The notes beneath the pieces were generated by a model. That model saw only the letters and a list, made by a program, of their open reading frames with translations, did not search any database and was not told the origin of the DNA. Source: Bacillus sp. PAMC26568 (lineage in GTDB: Bacteria > Bacillota > Bacilli > Bacillales > Bacillaceae). From it: a DNA stretch of 64,000 bases. The position numbers and the translations under genes were made by a program. Below are positions 44,161 to 53,610 of the stretch, piece by piece. The stretch lies in the NCBI RefSeq assembly GCF_014235785.1, contig NZ_CP060137.1, forward strand, positions 3,162,001 through 3,226,000, in the 5' to 3' direction. Position 1 is the first letter of the stretch, and each line of letters begins with the position of its first letter.

Positions 44161-45108
44161 TTAATCCAGATTATTTTTTTTATTTGAGTACAGCATGATA
44201 ATGGTTAGGATAAGAATGATCATAAAGAGAATATAGGATGCCGCTGTTGCAATTCCCATTTGAGAAGCCAAAAAGGCATTTCTATAAATATAAAGGACAG
44301 CTGTCATCAAAGATCCTGCAGGATTTCCGGCTGTTCCCCCGATCAGCCAAACATCCGTAAAACGCTTCATTGCATTAATCGTTCCTATAATGACCATAAA
44401 AATAATAATTGGCTTTAAATATGGAACAGTGATATAAAGCCATTTCTGAAACCAGTTCGCTCCGTCAACTTCAGCTGCTTCATATAAATCCCTTGGAACG
44501 CTAGTCAAAGCAGCTATAAAAATAATCGTATTATAGCCGAGCATTCCCCAAAGCGTCATCAAAACAATACTAAAACGAGAATAGGAGGGATCAGTAAACC
44601 ATCCGATCGGCTCCATTCCAATCAAGCCGAGAACGTAATTTAGAAGCCCTTCATTTCCAGGACTGAAAAGCAAAGAGAATAAGATACTTGTTGCAACCAG
44701 CGAAACCACATTAGGAAGAAAATAGACACCTTTAAAGAAATTTCTCCATTTGGAGGAAGCGACATTATGAATCAAACTTGCCAGAATAAAGGAAGAAGAA
44801 ACTCCCAATATAACCGTCAAAGCCCCCATATAAAGAGTGTTGTAGATTGATTGCCAAAACAATGAATCCGTTAGAACATATTTGTAATTGCTGAAACCTG
44901 CCCAGCTTCCTTCAAATGAGCTTGATGATTTTTTAAAACTCAAGATAAGCGCACCAATCATTGGATAAACAGCAAATCCAAAGATTCCTAATAATAGAGG
45001 TGCTGAAAAAAGATATCCAGCAGCATCTCGCTTTGTAAAAATTTTCTTCCGTCTGTTTAGAACCAGTTTGCTAGAGTTACCTGGAGATGTTTGAGTTGTT
45101 GTTTGCAC
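44161..45108 (-). CDS. Carbohydrate ABC permease, MalF/YesP type (module 2)
   Basis: A 315-residue permease: N-terminal TKRDAAGYLFSAPLLLGIFG and EAA loop YEAAEVDGANWFQKWLYITVPY near residue 215. The start is GTG with GGGGGG upstream; a nearby out-of-frame ATG is a decoy. It is the first gene of module 2, 74 bases after the frameshifted permease, with no clear terminator between. Confidence 0.9.
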   Translation of the reverse strand: MQTTTQTSPGNSSKLVLNRRKKIFTKRDAAGYLFSAPLLLGIFGFAVYPMIGALILSFKKSSSSFEGSWAGFSNYKYVLTDSLFWQSIYNTLYMGALTVILGVSSSFILASLIHNVASSKWRNFFKGVYFLPNVVSLVATSILFSLLFSPGNEGLLNYVLGLIGMEPIGWFTDPSYSRFSIVLMTLWGMLGYNTIIFIAALTSVPRDLYEAAEVDGANWFQKWLYITVPYLKPIIIFMVIIGTINAMKRFTDVWLIGGTAGNPAGSLMTAVLYIYRNAFLASQMGIATAASYILFMIILILTIIMLYSNKKNNLD

Positions 45109-45182
45109 ATAATCCCCCCATTTCTCTATGAATATCCAACTTTAAAACCATTTATATCATTTAGTATTTTAATTAAATGCGC

Positions 45183-45926
45183 TTACTTCCGAACTCCGCT
45201 CAATGTAATTCCTTCTATTAAATACTTCTGCAGGAAAAGGAACAGCAGAATCATTGGGATAGTTGCCATTAAGGCGCCCGCCATGAGCAATGGATAATTG
45301 GTTGCGTGCTGTCCCTGGAAGTTCGCTATTCCGACAGACAATACCCGCATGCTCTCAGAATTGGTCATCGTTAATGGCCATAAGAAATCATTCCACGAGG
45401 CAAGGATGGTAAAGATAGCAAGTGCGACAAGCGCCGGCTTTGATAGAGGCAGAATAATTCTCCAATAAATTCCGAACAGCGAGCAGCCGTCCATTTTCGC
45501 TGCTTCATCAAGCTCTTTAGGGATGGACATGAAAAATTGACGCAAGAGGAAGACTCCGAAAGCACTGAACATGCCGGGAACAATCAGCGCATAAAACGTG
45601 TTGATCCAGCCCAGCTTGCTCATGATGACAAAGCTTGGAATCATGACAACCTGTGCAGGGACCATTAAAACAGATAAGAGCAAAATAAAAATCAGATTTT
45701 TATATGGAAAATTCAATCTTGCGAAAGCGAATGCAGCCAATGAACACAGCAAAAGCTGAGCTGCCGTCCTGCAGACTGTTACAATAATGGTGTTGGAGTA
45801 ATATCTTAAATAATCGACTGTTGTAAAAACCTCTGCATAGTTGCTGAACTTCCATTCTTTCGGAAAAATAGACGGCGGAACCTGCATAGATTCTGTAAAT
45901 GTCTTTAAAGAGGTGGAAAGCATCAC
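45183..45926 (-). CDS. Carbohydrate ABC permease, MalG type (module 1), frameshifted at its start
   Basis: A 247-residue frame with EAA loop DEAAKMDGCSLFGIYWRIILPL and five or so helices, lacking the first helix of its family. The missing part is upstream in another frame: an ATG at 45997, behind GGGGAGAG, encodes MKIQRVSIHVLLIFGAFIMI-IPFL and then hits TGA. Inserting one G (CTGTGATG to CTGTGGATG) would restore ...IPFLWMLSTSLK, the usual sequence. So the gene is either broken by one base, wrongly read, or restarted at the overlapping TGATG. The intact gene would be 45183-45997. Confidence 0.8.
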   Translation of the reverse strand: MMLSTSLKTFTESMQVPPSIFPKEWKFSNYAEVFTTVDYLRYYSNTIIVTVCRTAAQLLLCSLAAFAFARLNFPYKNLIFILLLSVLMVPAQVVMIPSFVIMSKLGWINTFYALIVPGMFSAFGVFLLRQFFMSIPKELDEAAKMDGCSLFGIYWRIILPLSKPALVALAIFTILASWNDFLWPLTMTNSESMRVLSVGIANFQGQHATNYPLLMAGALMATIPMILLFLFLQKYLIEGITLSGVRK

Positions 45927-45997
45927 AGGAATGGAATGATCATGATAAAAGCTCCGAAGATTAATAAGACATGTATGGAGACTCTTTGAATTTTCAT
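45923..45997 (-). pseudogene. 5' end of the frameshifted module 1 permease
   Basis: Twenty-four codons plus TGA (45925-45923) that carry the lost first membrane helix of the permease at 45183. It has the gene's own ribosome site. Confidence 0.75.
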
Positions 45998-46014
45998 CTT
46001 ACTCTCCCCTTTCT

Positions 46015-46959
46015 TTACGAATCGTAATGTACCCATTTGTTCTGCAGACGCATTTGAATAATTGTAATGATTAAAATGATAATGAACAGGATGAACGCTT
46101 TGGCTGATGCATAGCCCATCTCAAAATATTTAAATCCTGATTCCCACACGCCATATACCACTGTTCGCATTGGATCAAGGATGGATGTTTCACTGCCGAC
46201 CATAATAAAAATCAAATCAAACATTTGCAGAGCACTGATCATCGACATGATGAAAACGAAAAAAATACTCGGAGTTAACAATGGAACGGTGATATGAAAA
46301 AATTGATGCAAACGCGAAGCCCCGTCAAGCTTTGCAGCTTCATAATAAGATGCTGAAATTCCTTGAAGACCTGCAAGCAATAGTACAATGTTGTGCCCAA
46401 TGCCCATCCAGACACTTACGAGAATGATTGAAAATAGTGCTATTTTTTCATCAAAGAGCCACTCGGGCTGAGGAAGATGGAGCTTCCCAAGAACAAAGTT
46501 GATTAAACCAAATTCTGAGTTGTACAGCCATTTCCAAACCATCCCAACGGCAACCGGCATGGTCACAACTGGCAAGAAGTATAAGGTTCTGTAAATGACC
46601 ATCCCTTTAATCTTTTGATTCAGCATTACTGCTACGATCACAGCCAGGCCGATGGAAAGCGGAACAGAGACAAAGGTAAAGAACAGTGTATTTCTCATTG
46701 AAAGCAGAAAGGTTTCATCCTGCATCAGGGTCACTGCATTTTCTAAGCCAGTAAAAACAGGTGCTGTCAGTCCATCCCATTCTGTAAAGGAAAGATAGAA
46801 GGAGGCGATGGCAGGCATCATATAAAATGCAAAAAGTCCAAGCACAACCGGTGCAATAAATAAATAGGCTGCAATGGCTTCTTTATTCCATTTTTTCTTT
46901 TTTCGATGGATGGAAAGGACCTCTCTTGTTTCTGCCTTAATCGTTGGAGGATAGTTCAT
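46015..46959 (-). CDS. Carbohydrate ABC permease, MalF type (module 1)
   Basis: About 314 residues: AAYLFIAPVVLGLFAFYMMP near the start and EAA loop YEAAKLDGASRLHQFFHITVPL. The ATG at 46959 (MNYPPTIK) has GAAGGGAG upstream; the frame to 46977 has none. It lies between the binding protein and the frameshifted permease of module 1. Confidence 0.9.
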   Translation of the reverse strand: MNYPPTIKAETREVLSIHRKKKKWNKEAIAAYLFIAPVVLGLFAFYMMPAIASFYLSFTEWDGLTAPVFTGLENAVTLMQDETFLLSMRNTLFFTFVSVPLSIGLAVIVAVMLNQKIKGMVIYRTLYFLPVVTMPVAVGMVWKWLYNSEFGLINFVLGKLHLPQPEWLFDEKIALFSIILVSVWMGIGHNIVLLLAGLQGISASYYEAAKLDGASRLHQFFHITVPLLTPSIFFVFIMSMISALQMFDLIFIMVGSETSILDPMRTVVYGVWESGFKYFEMGYASAKAFILFIIILIITIIQMRLQNKWVHYDS

Positions 46960-47025
46960 GCGATACACTCCCTTCATTTAGAATAGCGAAAAGATATGAC
47001 CATCCAGTTGCCAATTTTTTATTCT

Positions 47026-48276
47026 TTACTTTTCACTTTCCAAAATTTTATCCATTTCTTTTTGTACTTTTTCAGCAGCTTCATCTATTGACGTTTTTCC
47101 TAAGAAGTAATTTTTGAACTCTTTAACCTCGGTATCTTGCCATTTTTGCGTATTTTCTGAGACTGGATAAGGAACCCCAAACGCAAGCGAGTCCGTAAAC
47201 ACTTTTAAATCTAAAGATGGAATGGATTCAATCCAGATTGTTTCTGCTTCTTGATAAGCTGGAATGGAGAATCCTGATTCACCCATATATTTGCCTGCTT
47301 TTTCGCCCGAAAGTTTCTTCATTAATTCCCAGGCAAGCTCCTCATGCTTTGTCTTTCCATTCATTGCCCAGCTCAATCCATGAACGATTGTTGCTTTCTG
47401 TTTTCCTTTTGGCAGAGGGGCAACCCCCAGATCATCCCCAAGCATTTCCTTATATGTCGGGGCAATAACGGAAATCGCAGGAACCATGGCTGCTTTACCT
47501 GATCCAAAGATCTGGTCTGCCTTGGTCTCGATCTGGGTTTTCGCGGAAGGGGAAATTCCTTTGTCCATCAATTTTTTTGTAAAAAGCAGGGCATCCTTCG
47601 ATTCCGGGGTACTAAATCCCGATTTCGTTTTCTTTTCATTGATGATGAAGCCGCCTGCCTGATGGATCAAATTGTAATAGCCCTGCTGATTATCAAACCG
47701 TGCAATGTAGCCAAAAACTTTCTTGTTTTTATCCGTTAATTTCATCCCTGCCTCTTCAATATCTGCCCATGTCCATGTTTCATCCGGATAAGGCACACCT
47801 GCTTCATCAAATAACTTTTTATTATAAAAGAGTCCAACTGAATCCAAGAAATAAGGCATTCCATACAAATCGTCTTCGTACGTATAAAGTTCAACAAGTG
47901 CTGGTGTATAGACACTTGTATCAAGCTGATCCTTTTCAATAAACGGCTGAAGATCTTTTATTAAACCCTTTGAAGCATACTGATAAAAGTTCGGACCGTT
48001 CATCCAAAAAATATCTGGCCCACTTCCTCCCATTGCACTCGTTCTCAGCTTTGCCCAATATTCCCCAAAAGGTATATAGGTGACATTGACTTTTACATTT
48101 GGATGTTCCTTTTCAAATAGATCAATGGATTTGTCAACGACTTCGCTAATGTTTTGATCCCAAAGAGCAACTTCCAATGTAACTCTCCCATCAGCAGAAG
48201 ATTGATTGGAACTGCTACAGGCTGTCATAATCAACAATAAACACACACATAATAAAATTGAATATGGTTTCCTCAT
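47026..48276 (-). CDS. Carbohydrate ABC transporter substrate-binding lipoprotein (module 1)
   Basis: A 416-residue lipoprotein with lipobox MTAC (Cys20) and SBP_bac_1 features (GSGPDIFWMNGPNFYQYASK, DLYGMPYFLDSVGLFYNKKL). GGAGGGGGA stands four bases before the ATG. It follows three dehydrogenase genes and precedes the two permeases. The sugar is unknown. Confidence 0.9.
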   Translation of the reverse strand: MRKPYSILLCVCLLLIMTACSSSNQSSADGRVTLEVALWDQNISEVVDKSIDLFEKEHPNVKVNVTYIPFGEYWAKLRTSAMGGSGPDIFWMNGPNFYQYASKGLIKDLQPFIEKDQLDTSVYTPALVELYTYEDDLYGMPYFLDSVGLFYNKKLFDEAGVPYPDETWTWADIEEAGMKLTDKNKKVFGYIARFDNQQGYYNLIHQAGGFIINEKKTKSGFSTPESKDALLFTKKLMDKGISPSAKTQIETKADQIFGSGKAAMVPAISVIAPTYKEMLGDDLGVAPLPKGKQKATIVHGLSWAMNGKTKHEELAWELMKKLSGEKAGKYMGESGFSIPAYQEAETIWIESIPSLDLKVFTDSLAFGVPYPVSENTQKWQDTEVKEFKNYFLGKTSIDEAAEKVQKEMDKILESEK

Positions 48277-48287
48277 ATCTCCCCCTC

Positions 48288-49271
48288 CTATTCATTAAGT
48301 AATGTGATCATTGCTTTGTTCTTATAAGATTCATAAGCTGCCTGAACAACCTCTAACGTGCGCAGTCCGTCCTCTCCTGTAATCGATGGAGCCCGCTTTT
48401 CTTTTACGCATTGAATAAAATCCAAGACAAGACCATGATCCATGTCATCTCCCCAGCCGATATGCTGCATTTTTTTAGCCTGTTCATTGAAAAAGACAAG
48501 ATGCTGTTTGAAAGCGTCAAGTGTTATTCTTCCCTTCGTTCCGACGATTTCCATTGTGACATCTCCCCATGCAGGGAATGAACCAGGTCTCGACCAGCTT
48601 GGATCGATTGTCACGATTGCCCCTGACTGCAGCTCAAGCGTCACGATGCCGCAATCTTCAACACCGATGTCATAAAAGCGTGTATCAAGCTCAGCATATA
48701 CTTCCTTTACTTCTTCTTTTGTCATCCATCTGATTAAATCCATCACATGGACGATGTGATCAACGGCAGCGCCTCCGCCTGACAATTCTTTTTGCACAAA
48801 CCAGCCTCCTGGCATTTGACCGTGATTCGTGGCCTCAATTGCAACAATTTCACCAAGTGCTCCGCTTTGAATGACTTCCCTCACCCGCTGAATGGCCGGT
48901 ACGAAACGAACAGGAAACGCAATCTGAAGAATGACCTCCTCTTGCTTGCATACACGAATCATTTCCTCTGCATCTTTTATGTTCGTTGAAATTGGCTTTT
49001 CACATAAAATATGTTTTTTAGCCTTAGCAGCGGCTATAACATGCTCTTTATGGTTTGCGTTTTCTGAACAAATGACCACTGCTGCAAGGTCCAATTCCAA
49101 AAAGCTTTTAAGATCTGCATAATACTCACAGCTGAATCGTTCAGCCATTTTGCTTCCTCGATCAAAACTGTCATCCCAAATGGCCGTAAGCTCGATATCT
49201 GCATGTGCGGTTAAATGCTCTGCATAACTGGCAGCATGCATGTGGGCAAAACTAATGATGCCGATTTTCAT
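48288..49271 (-). CDS. Gfo/Idh/MocA oxidoreductase with unusual nucleotide-binding loop (module 1)
   Basis: A 327-residue member of the dehydrogenase family (CEKPIST near residue 93; GGGAAVDHIVHVMDLIRWM near 165). The glycine-rich loop that binds NAD is replaced by IGIISFAHMHAASYAEHL, with a His where Gly-x-Gly is usual. Relatives with this HMHA start are found next to ordinary family members. It overlaps the preceding dehydrogenase gene by four bases. Confidence 0.85.
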   Translation of the reverse strand: MKIGIISFAHMHAASYAEHLTAHADIELTAIWDDSFDRGSKMAERFSCEYYADLKSFLELDLAAVVICSENANHKEHVIAAAKAKKHILCEKPISTNIKDAEEMIRVCKQEEVILQIAFPVRFVPAIQRVREVIQSGALGEIVAIEATNHGQMPGGWFVQKELSGGGAAVDHIVHVMDLIRWMTKEEVKEVYAELDTRFYDIGVEDCGIVTLELQSGAIVTIDPSWSRPGSFPAWGDVTMEIVGTKGRITLDAFKQHLVFFNEQAKKMQHIGWGDDMDHGLVLDFIQCVKEKRAPSITGEDGLRTLEVVQAAYESYKNKAMITLLNE

Positions 49272-50266
49272 TTCATCACCTCCCCTTTAATCAGTTCATA
49301 AGGCTTATTTGTTTTCATTGATTCCAAAGCAGCTTCTGCGATTTCAATCGCCTTGATTGCATCACATACGGAGACGTTGGATTCACTTTTGTTTTGAATA
49401 CAATCCAGAAAATGATGAAGCTGATTTTCCAGCGGTGACCTTACGATAAGATAGCTCGGGACGCTGACCTTTTCTTGATTCTTTTCTCTCTCTCCAAACA
49501 GTTCGACCTTTACTGGTTCATGGTGAGAGCTTGTATACGTGATCATACCTTCACTTCCAGCCAGTTCAAAGGAACTTGTGAAGCTTTTCATCCCCCATGC
49601 CAGGGATACATTCGCAATAACTCCTGATTGGAATCGCAAGGTGATCAAAGCGTATTCAAGTCTCTCACGTTTAATTCTTTTCGCCATCACCCGCCGAACC
49701 TCTCCAAAAACAGAGCGCAGCCAATCAAAGTCATGAATTCCCAGGTCAAGGACAACTCCTCCGCTTTTGGATTCATCATCGTACCAATCATCTCTTCCCA
49801 GAGGATATGGTCCAACCCTCGAGAGCTTCATGATTCCCGGATTCCCGATTGCACCCTTTTCTATCTGCTTCCTTGCTTCCATGTATTCAGGCGAAAAACG
49901 GAGAACATGTCCGACAAATAAAGGAACATTATGTTTCTTGCATTCTTCTGAAATGAGTAAAGCCTCATTCGTGCTCGAAGCTAAAGGCTTTTCACAAATG
50001 ATGGACTTTCCAGCCTTAGCTGCGGTCAGAACGACTTCCTTGTGAAGATGAGTTGGCACACATACATCCACGATATCTGCCTCTACTAGCTCAAGCGCAT
50101 CACCTAAATCTGTAAACCCTTTAACTCCGTACTGTTCAGCAAGCTGAAGCGTCCTTGATTCATTGCGTCCAATAATTGCTGTAATTTCACAGTCGTTAAA
50201 TTTAGACCATGCTTCAAGGTGCAGCTTCCCCATAGTTCCCGTCCCGACAACCGCTACTTTCCTCAT
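49268..50266 (-). CDS. Gfo/Idh/MocA oxidoreductase (module 1, second)
   Basis: A 332-residue dehydrogenase with VVGTGTMGKLHLEAW, CEKPLASS and GGVVLDLGIHDFDWLRSVFG (catalytic Asp/His). The classical nucleotide loop is intact. Its end overlaps the next dehydrogenase (ATGA), so the two may form a pair. Confidence 0.88.
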   Translation of the reverse strand: MRKVAVVGTGTMGKLHLEAWSKFNDCEITAIIGRNESRTLQLAEQYGVKGFTDLGDALELVEADIVDVCVPTHLHKEVVLTAAKAGKSIICEKPLASSTNEALLISEECKKHNVPLFVGHVLRFSPEYMEARKQIEKGAIGNPGIMKLSRVGPYPLGRDDWYDDESKSGGVVLDLGIHDFDWLRSVFGEVRRVMAKRIKRERLEYALITLRFQSGVIANVSLAWGMKSFTSSFELAGSEGMITYTSSHHEPVKVELFGEREKNQEKVSVPSYLIVRSPLENQLHHFLDCIQNKSESNVSVCDAIKAIEIAEAALESMKTNKPYELIKGEVMK

Positions 50267-50295
50267 TTTCTCACCTCATTTTGGTTAAAGTGTTT

Positions 50296-51291
50296 TTAGT
50301 GAACCCCTGCAGCAGCAGACATAAATTCTTTTAAATGAATAGCCCGGCCCAATTTGTTTGATTCATTGGCAGCAAGCGTTACACCCAACGTTTTATATGC
50401 TTCTTCATATGGTGCAAGAATAAAAGCTTTATTCTTTAACCGAATGGCTTCAATAAATGCCCGATCCTGCTCAGCATAGAAATCAATGCTCGATTTGTAA
50501 GTGACCGTTTTATTTTTTTCAATAATGTGAAGCGTTGTGTTATCAAGAACTACTCTAAAGTCCCGCCCATAAAGCTCAACTCCTGAATTGTGATCCGCCT
50601 GGATAAACGAACTGGCAAGATGACCTACTGCGCCTGTTTCAAGTGTAAAGCTGACAGAAGTTACATCCGGAATATCAATTTCAGGTACATCATTCATCAC
50701 CTGCAGCGACATGTTTGCATAAACCGTGCTTACATCTCCAGCCAAGTAACGGATGAGATCCAGGGTATGTGTTGATTGCTCGACTAATTGCCCGCCCGAT
50801 TTGTCCATGTTTCGATACCATGGAGTTAAAACAAAAGAAGTCAGATAATAACCGCGTACCATAGCAATTTCCTTATCCTGCAAATATTCCTTTGCTTTTT
50901 GCACAGTGTCCAGATAGCGCAAACAATATCCGGATGCGCAGATAATCCCTGCTTGCTCAATCGCTTTTGCTTTCGCAGCAACACCTTCCAGTTCAAGCCC
51001 CAGTGGTTTTTCAACCATCAAATGAATCCCTTTAGACGCTGCTTTCTCTTCAATAAACCCATGTGCGAAAGGCGGAACACAAATAAACAGCGCATCCATT
51101 GTTTCCTTTTCAAGCATTAAATCAATATCTGTGTACCCTTTTGCTCCGTACAATTGACTTGCTTCTTTTACTCTCTCTTCTGATAGATCACATACGGCTG
51201 CAATCTCCGCATGTTCATTTAAGCTCAAATTCTTTAAATGCACTGATGCAATGCCGCCTACTCCAATAAATCCAACCTTTACCTTTGCCAT
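50296..51291 (-). CDS. Gfo/Idh/MocA oxidoreductase (module 1, first)
   Basis: About 331 residues: VGFIGVGGIASVHLKNLSLN, VEKPLGLELEG and GGQLVEQSTHTLDLIRYLAG. The start at 51291 (MAKVKVGF) follows AGGAGG; the frame to 51366 invades the isomerase gene. It begins 13 bases after the isomerase stop. Confidence 0.88.
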   Translation of the reverse strand: MAKVKVGFIGVGGIASVHLKNLSLNEHAEIAAVCDLSEERVKEASQLYGAKGYTDIDLMLEKETMDALFICVPPFAHGFIEEKAASKGIHLMVEKPLGLELEGVAAKAKAIEQAGIICASGYCLRYLDTVQKAKEYLQDKEIAMVRGYYLTSFVLTPWYRNMDKSGGQLVEQSTHTLDLIRYLAGDVSTVYANMSLQVMNDVPEIDIPDVTSVSFTLETGAVGHLASSFIQADHNSGVELYGRDFRVVLDNTTLHIIEKNKTVTYKSSIDFYAEQDRAFIEAIRLKNKAFILAPYEEAYKTLGVTLAANESNKLGRAIHLKEFMSAAAGVH

Positions 51292-51304
51292 CTTATTTTC
51301 CCTC

Positions 51305-52147
51305 CTATACTTTTTGAGCGGTGGTAGAGCTTGATAAAATAACATCCATGTGTCGAGCTGTATCATTTGCGAGTTCTTTTGGTGAAATCAAATAAGGTGA
51401 TAGTTCTGCAGTTAATACATCGTCATACTTAATTTCGTTCAGAGCCTCCATCACTGCAGCCCAATTGACATCCCCTGCCAACAATGGGACAAAACCGGTT
51501 ATATTTCCTATGCTTGTCCGAAAATCTTTTACATGCACCTTTCGAATCCTGTCATTTAAGATCAGGATCCATTGTTCTGGATAACCAAATTGAAGAACAT
51601 TACCTACGTCAAAATAAGCACCTATATATTGAGATTTAATCTCATCAATGTATCTTGCCATTTCCAGGGGGCTTAACAGGAATTTATTCCAGACATTTTC
51701 GATGCCAATGTGCACTTTTTTTTCTTCAGCAAAAGAAGCCAGCGTGCGAAGTTCTTTCTGACTTCGCTCATAACACTCTGCATAAGAAGTTTCTGCATTG
51801 ACAATCCCAGGAACAACCAATACCGTATCAATTCCCATGGCTTCAGCAAGCTCGATTTGTTTCTCCACAATGCCTCTGCCTTTTTCTCTTACATTCTCAT
51901 CAGGTGAGGAAAGAGGAGCTTTCCATAATAACCCCGTCGAAAGACTCGGCAGCTTTAGACCATATTTCTCCGCCATTTTTACGATAGCAGCCGCTTCTTG
52001 AGGAGCCGTATCCATCGTCAGCCCTATTCCGCCTTCTTCATAAACATTTAGTTCTACTGCTTCAAAGCCAGCTTCAGAACTGTATTCAAATATTTTTTCA
52101 AGTGATGTTCCATCCGGATAACACCATTGATTAATACCTTTCAGCAT
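51305..52147 (-). CDS. TIM-barrel sugar isomerase/epimerase (module 1)
   Basis: A 280-residue AP-endonuclease-2-like barrel (GINQWCYPDGTSLEKIFEYS, HIGIENVWNKFLLSPLEMAR, YIGAYFDVGNVLQFG, RKVHVKDF). The Glu/Asp/His/Glu metal set is visible. It is the first catabolic gene after the ROK repressor. It may epimerise or split a keto-sugar made by the neighbouring dehydrogenases. Confidence 0.87.
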   Translation of the reverse strand: MLKGINQWCYPDGTSLEKIFEYSSEAGFEAVELNVYEEGGIGLTMDTAPQEAAAIVKMAEKYGLKLPSLSTGLLWKAPLSSPDENVREKGRGIVEKQIELAEAMGIDTVLVVPGIVNAETSYAECYERSQKELRTLASFAEEKKVHIGIENVWNKFLLSPLEMARYIDEIKSQYIGAYFDVGNVLQFGYPEQWILILNDRIRKVHVKDFRTSIGNITGFVPLLAGDVNWAAVMEALNEIKYDDVLTAELSPYLISPKELANDTARHMDVILSSSTTAQKV

Positions 52148-52188
52148 ATTGATCCCTCCACTTTTTAAATATTCAGAAATTTATTTAG

Positions 52189-53400
52189 TTAAAAAACCGG
52201 TGAACGAAACTTTTCTTGTAAAAGCACAGCCGCTGCTCCCATCATTTCAAATTCAGATCCGAGTGTCGTTGGGAGAATATGAATGTCATCCTTTAGGACT
52301 GGGATGACGTGTCTTGACACCTCCTTTTGAATAGCTTCTATAAACATTGGATTATCTTGGACAATGTTGCCTCCAAGAATAATTACTTCCGGATTAAATA
52401 AATGGATATAATTTACGATGCCTGCAGATAAATAGGAGACAACTTCATCCATAATTTTCAAGCAGAGCACGTCTCCCATATTTAATGCTTTTATGAAAAT
52501 TTCTGGAGTAATTTGGCTGACATCCTCAGGCACAAGTTCCTGTATTTTCGTTTGCTGGCCTCTTGTCAGAATTGCCGTAAGGATTTTCGAATAAATCGCA
52601 GGCCAATTCACATAGCTTTCCAAGCATCCGATATTGCCGCATTCACATTTTACGCCGCTTCCTCTATTGACGGTTGTATGCCCAAGTTCCCCGGAACTTC
52701 CTCTATAACCGCGGTGTATGGAACCATTGATCATTAGACCAGATCCAACGCCATCCCCGACCGTAATGTAAATTACGTCTTTATATTGGCTGTAAGATCC
52801 AAAGTGCTTTTCGGCAAGAACAAAGGAATTCGTGTCATTGTCTAAATAGGTCTTAAGACCAAATTGCTGCTCGATTAATTTCTTCAGGGGAACACGTCTT
52901 AAATTTAATTTTGTATTATAGGAGATGATGCCTCGATCCGCATCGACAATTCCCGGTGTAATAACTGAAATGCCAACGCATTTCTCCATGTTATCTGTAT
53001 TTTCAAGGAACCGTTTAATAAGTTCTAAAATATGGTCAATTACAGCTTGCCCGAAATGCAGATTTGTAGAGTAAACAGCCTTGCGCCGTATTTCTGCGTC
53101 CAGATTCATCTCAGCAACCTTTATATAGGAATTTGAAATGGAAACACCTATAATAAAATGACTGTTCGGATCAAACCTCAGCAAAACTGGTTTTCTCCCT
53201 CCATTCGAAACACCTATGCCATCCTCCCGGACAAACCCTTCATTCATCAGCTCATTTACAGCAGAGGTCACAGTTGTTGGACTAATATTAATTCGTTTGG
53301 CGATTTCACTCCTGGAGATTGGAGCTTCTTTACGGATCATGTCAAGAATAATAGAGCGATTGAGTTCTTGAATTAGTTTCAAATCCCCAGTTCTGCGCAT
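52189..53400 (-). CDS. ROK-family transcriptional repressor (NagC/XylR type)
   Basis: A 403-residue regulator: N-terminal winged helix (APISRSEIAKRINISPTTVT, residues ~25-44), then a ROK sugar-kinase fold with the zinc motif CECGNIGCLES and GELGHTTV before it. It heads the leftward carbohydrate operon and should release DNA when a sugar binds. GGGGGTG stands about nine bases before the ATG. Two near-identical 28-base repeats lie upstream (53425-53452 and 53583-53610). Confidence 0.9.
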   Translation of the reverse strand: MRRTGDLKLIQELNRSIILDMIRKEAPISRSEIAKRINISPTTVTSAVNELMNEGFVREDGIGVSNGGRKPVLLRFDPNSHFIIGVSISNSYIKVAEMNLDAEIRRKAVYSTNLHFGQAVIDHILELIKRFLENTDNMEKCVGISVITPGIVDADRGIISYNTKLNLRRVPLKKLIEQQFGLKTYLDNDTNSFVLAEKHFGSYSQYKDVIYITVGDGVGSGLMINGSIHRGYRGSSGELGHTTVNRGSGVKCECGNIGCLESYVNWPAIYSKILTAILTRGQQTKIQELVPEDVSQITPEIFIKALNMGDVLCLKIMDEVVSYLSAGIVNYIHLFNPEVIILGGNIVQDNPMFIEAIQKEVSRHVIPVLKDDIHILPTTLGSEFEMMGAAAVLLQEKFRSPVF

Positions 53401-53424
53401 TCAGGTAAACACCCCCGATAAATA

Positions 53425-53610
53425 ACTTACTTTTTCCATTGACTTTAATAAGATTGTAAAAATGAGAACGAAATAAATGCTTATGGTATTTTATGTGAAA
53501 GTTCTTGGTGAATTCATGATGAAAATACTTAGTGAATAGACGAAGGATTGATAGTTTCAATCTAGGTGAGGGAAATTTTGATACTTACTTTTTCCAATGC
53601 TTTTATTAAG
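53425..53610 (-). repeat. Two 28-base direct repeats upstream of the ROK gene
   Basis: ACTTACTTTTTCCA-TTG... (53425-53452) and the same with ATG (53583-53610) agree at 24 of 28 positions and end in TAAG. Each begins with CTTA and ends in TAAG, giving weak twofold symmetry. Their place before the ROK gene suggests operators. Confidence 0.5.

Noticed and set aside
51292..51366. Longer N-terminus for the first dehydrogenase of the sugar locus
   Set aside because: It lies in the upstream isomerase gene; AGGAGG marks the ATG at 51291.
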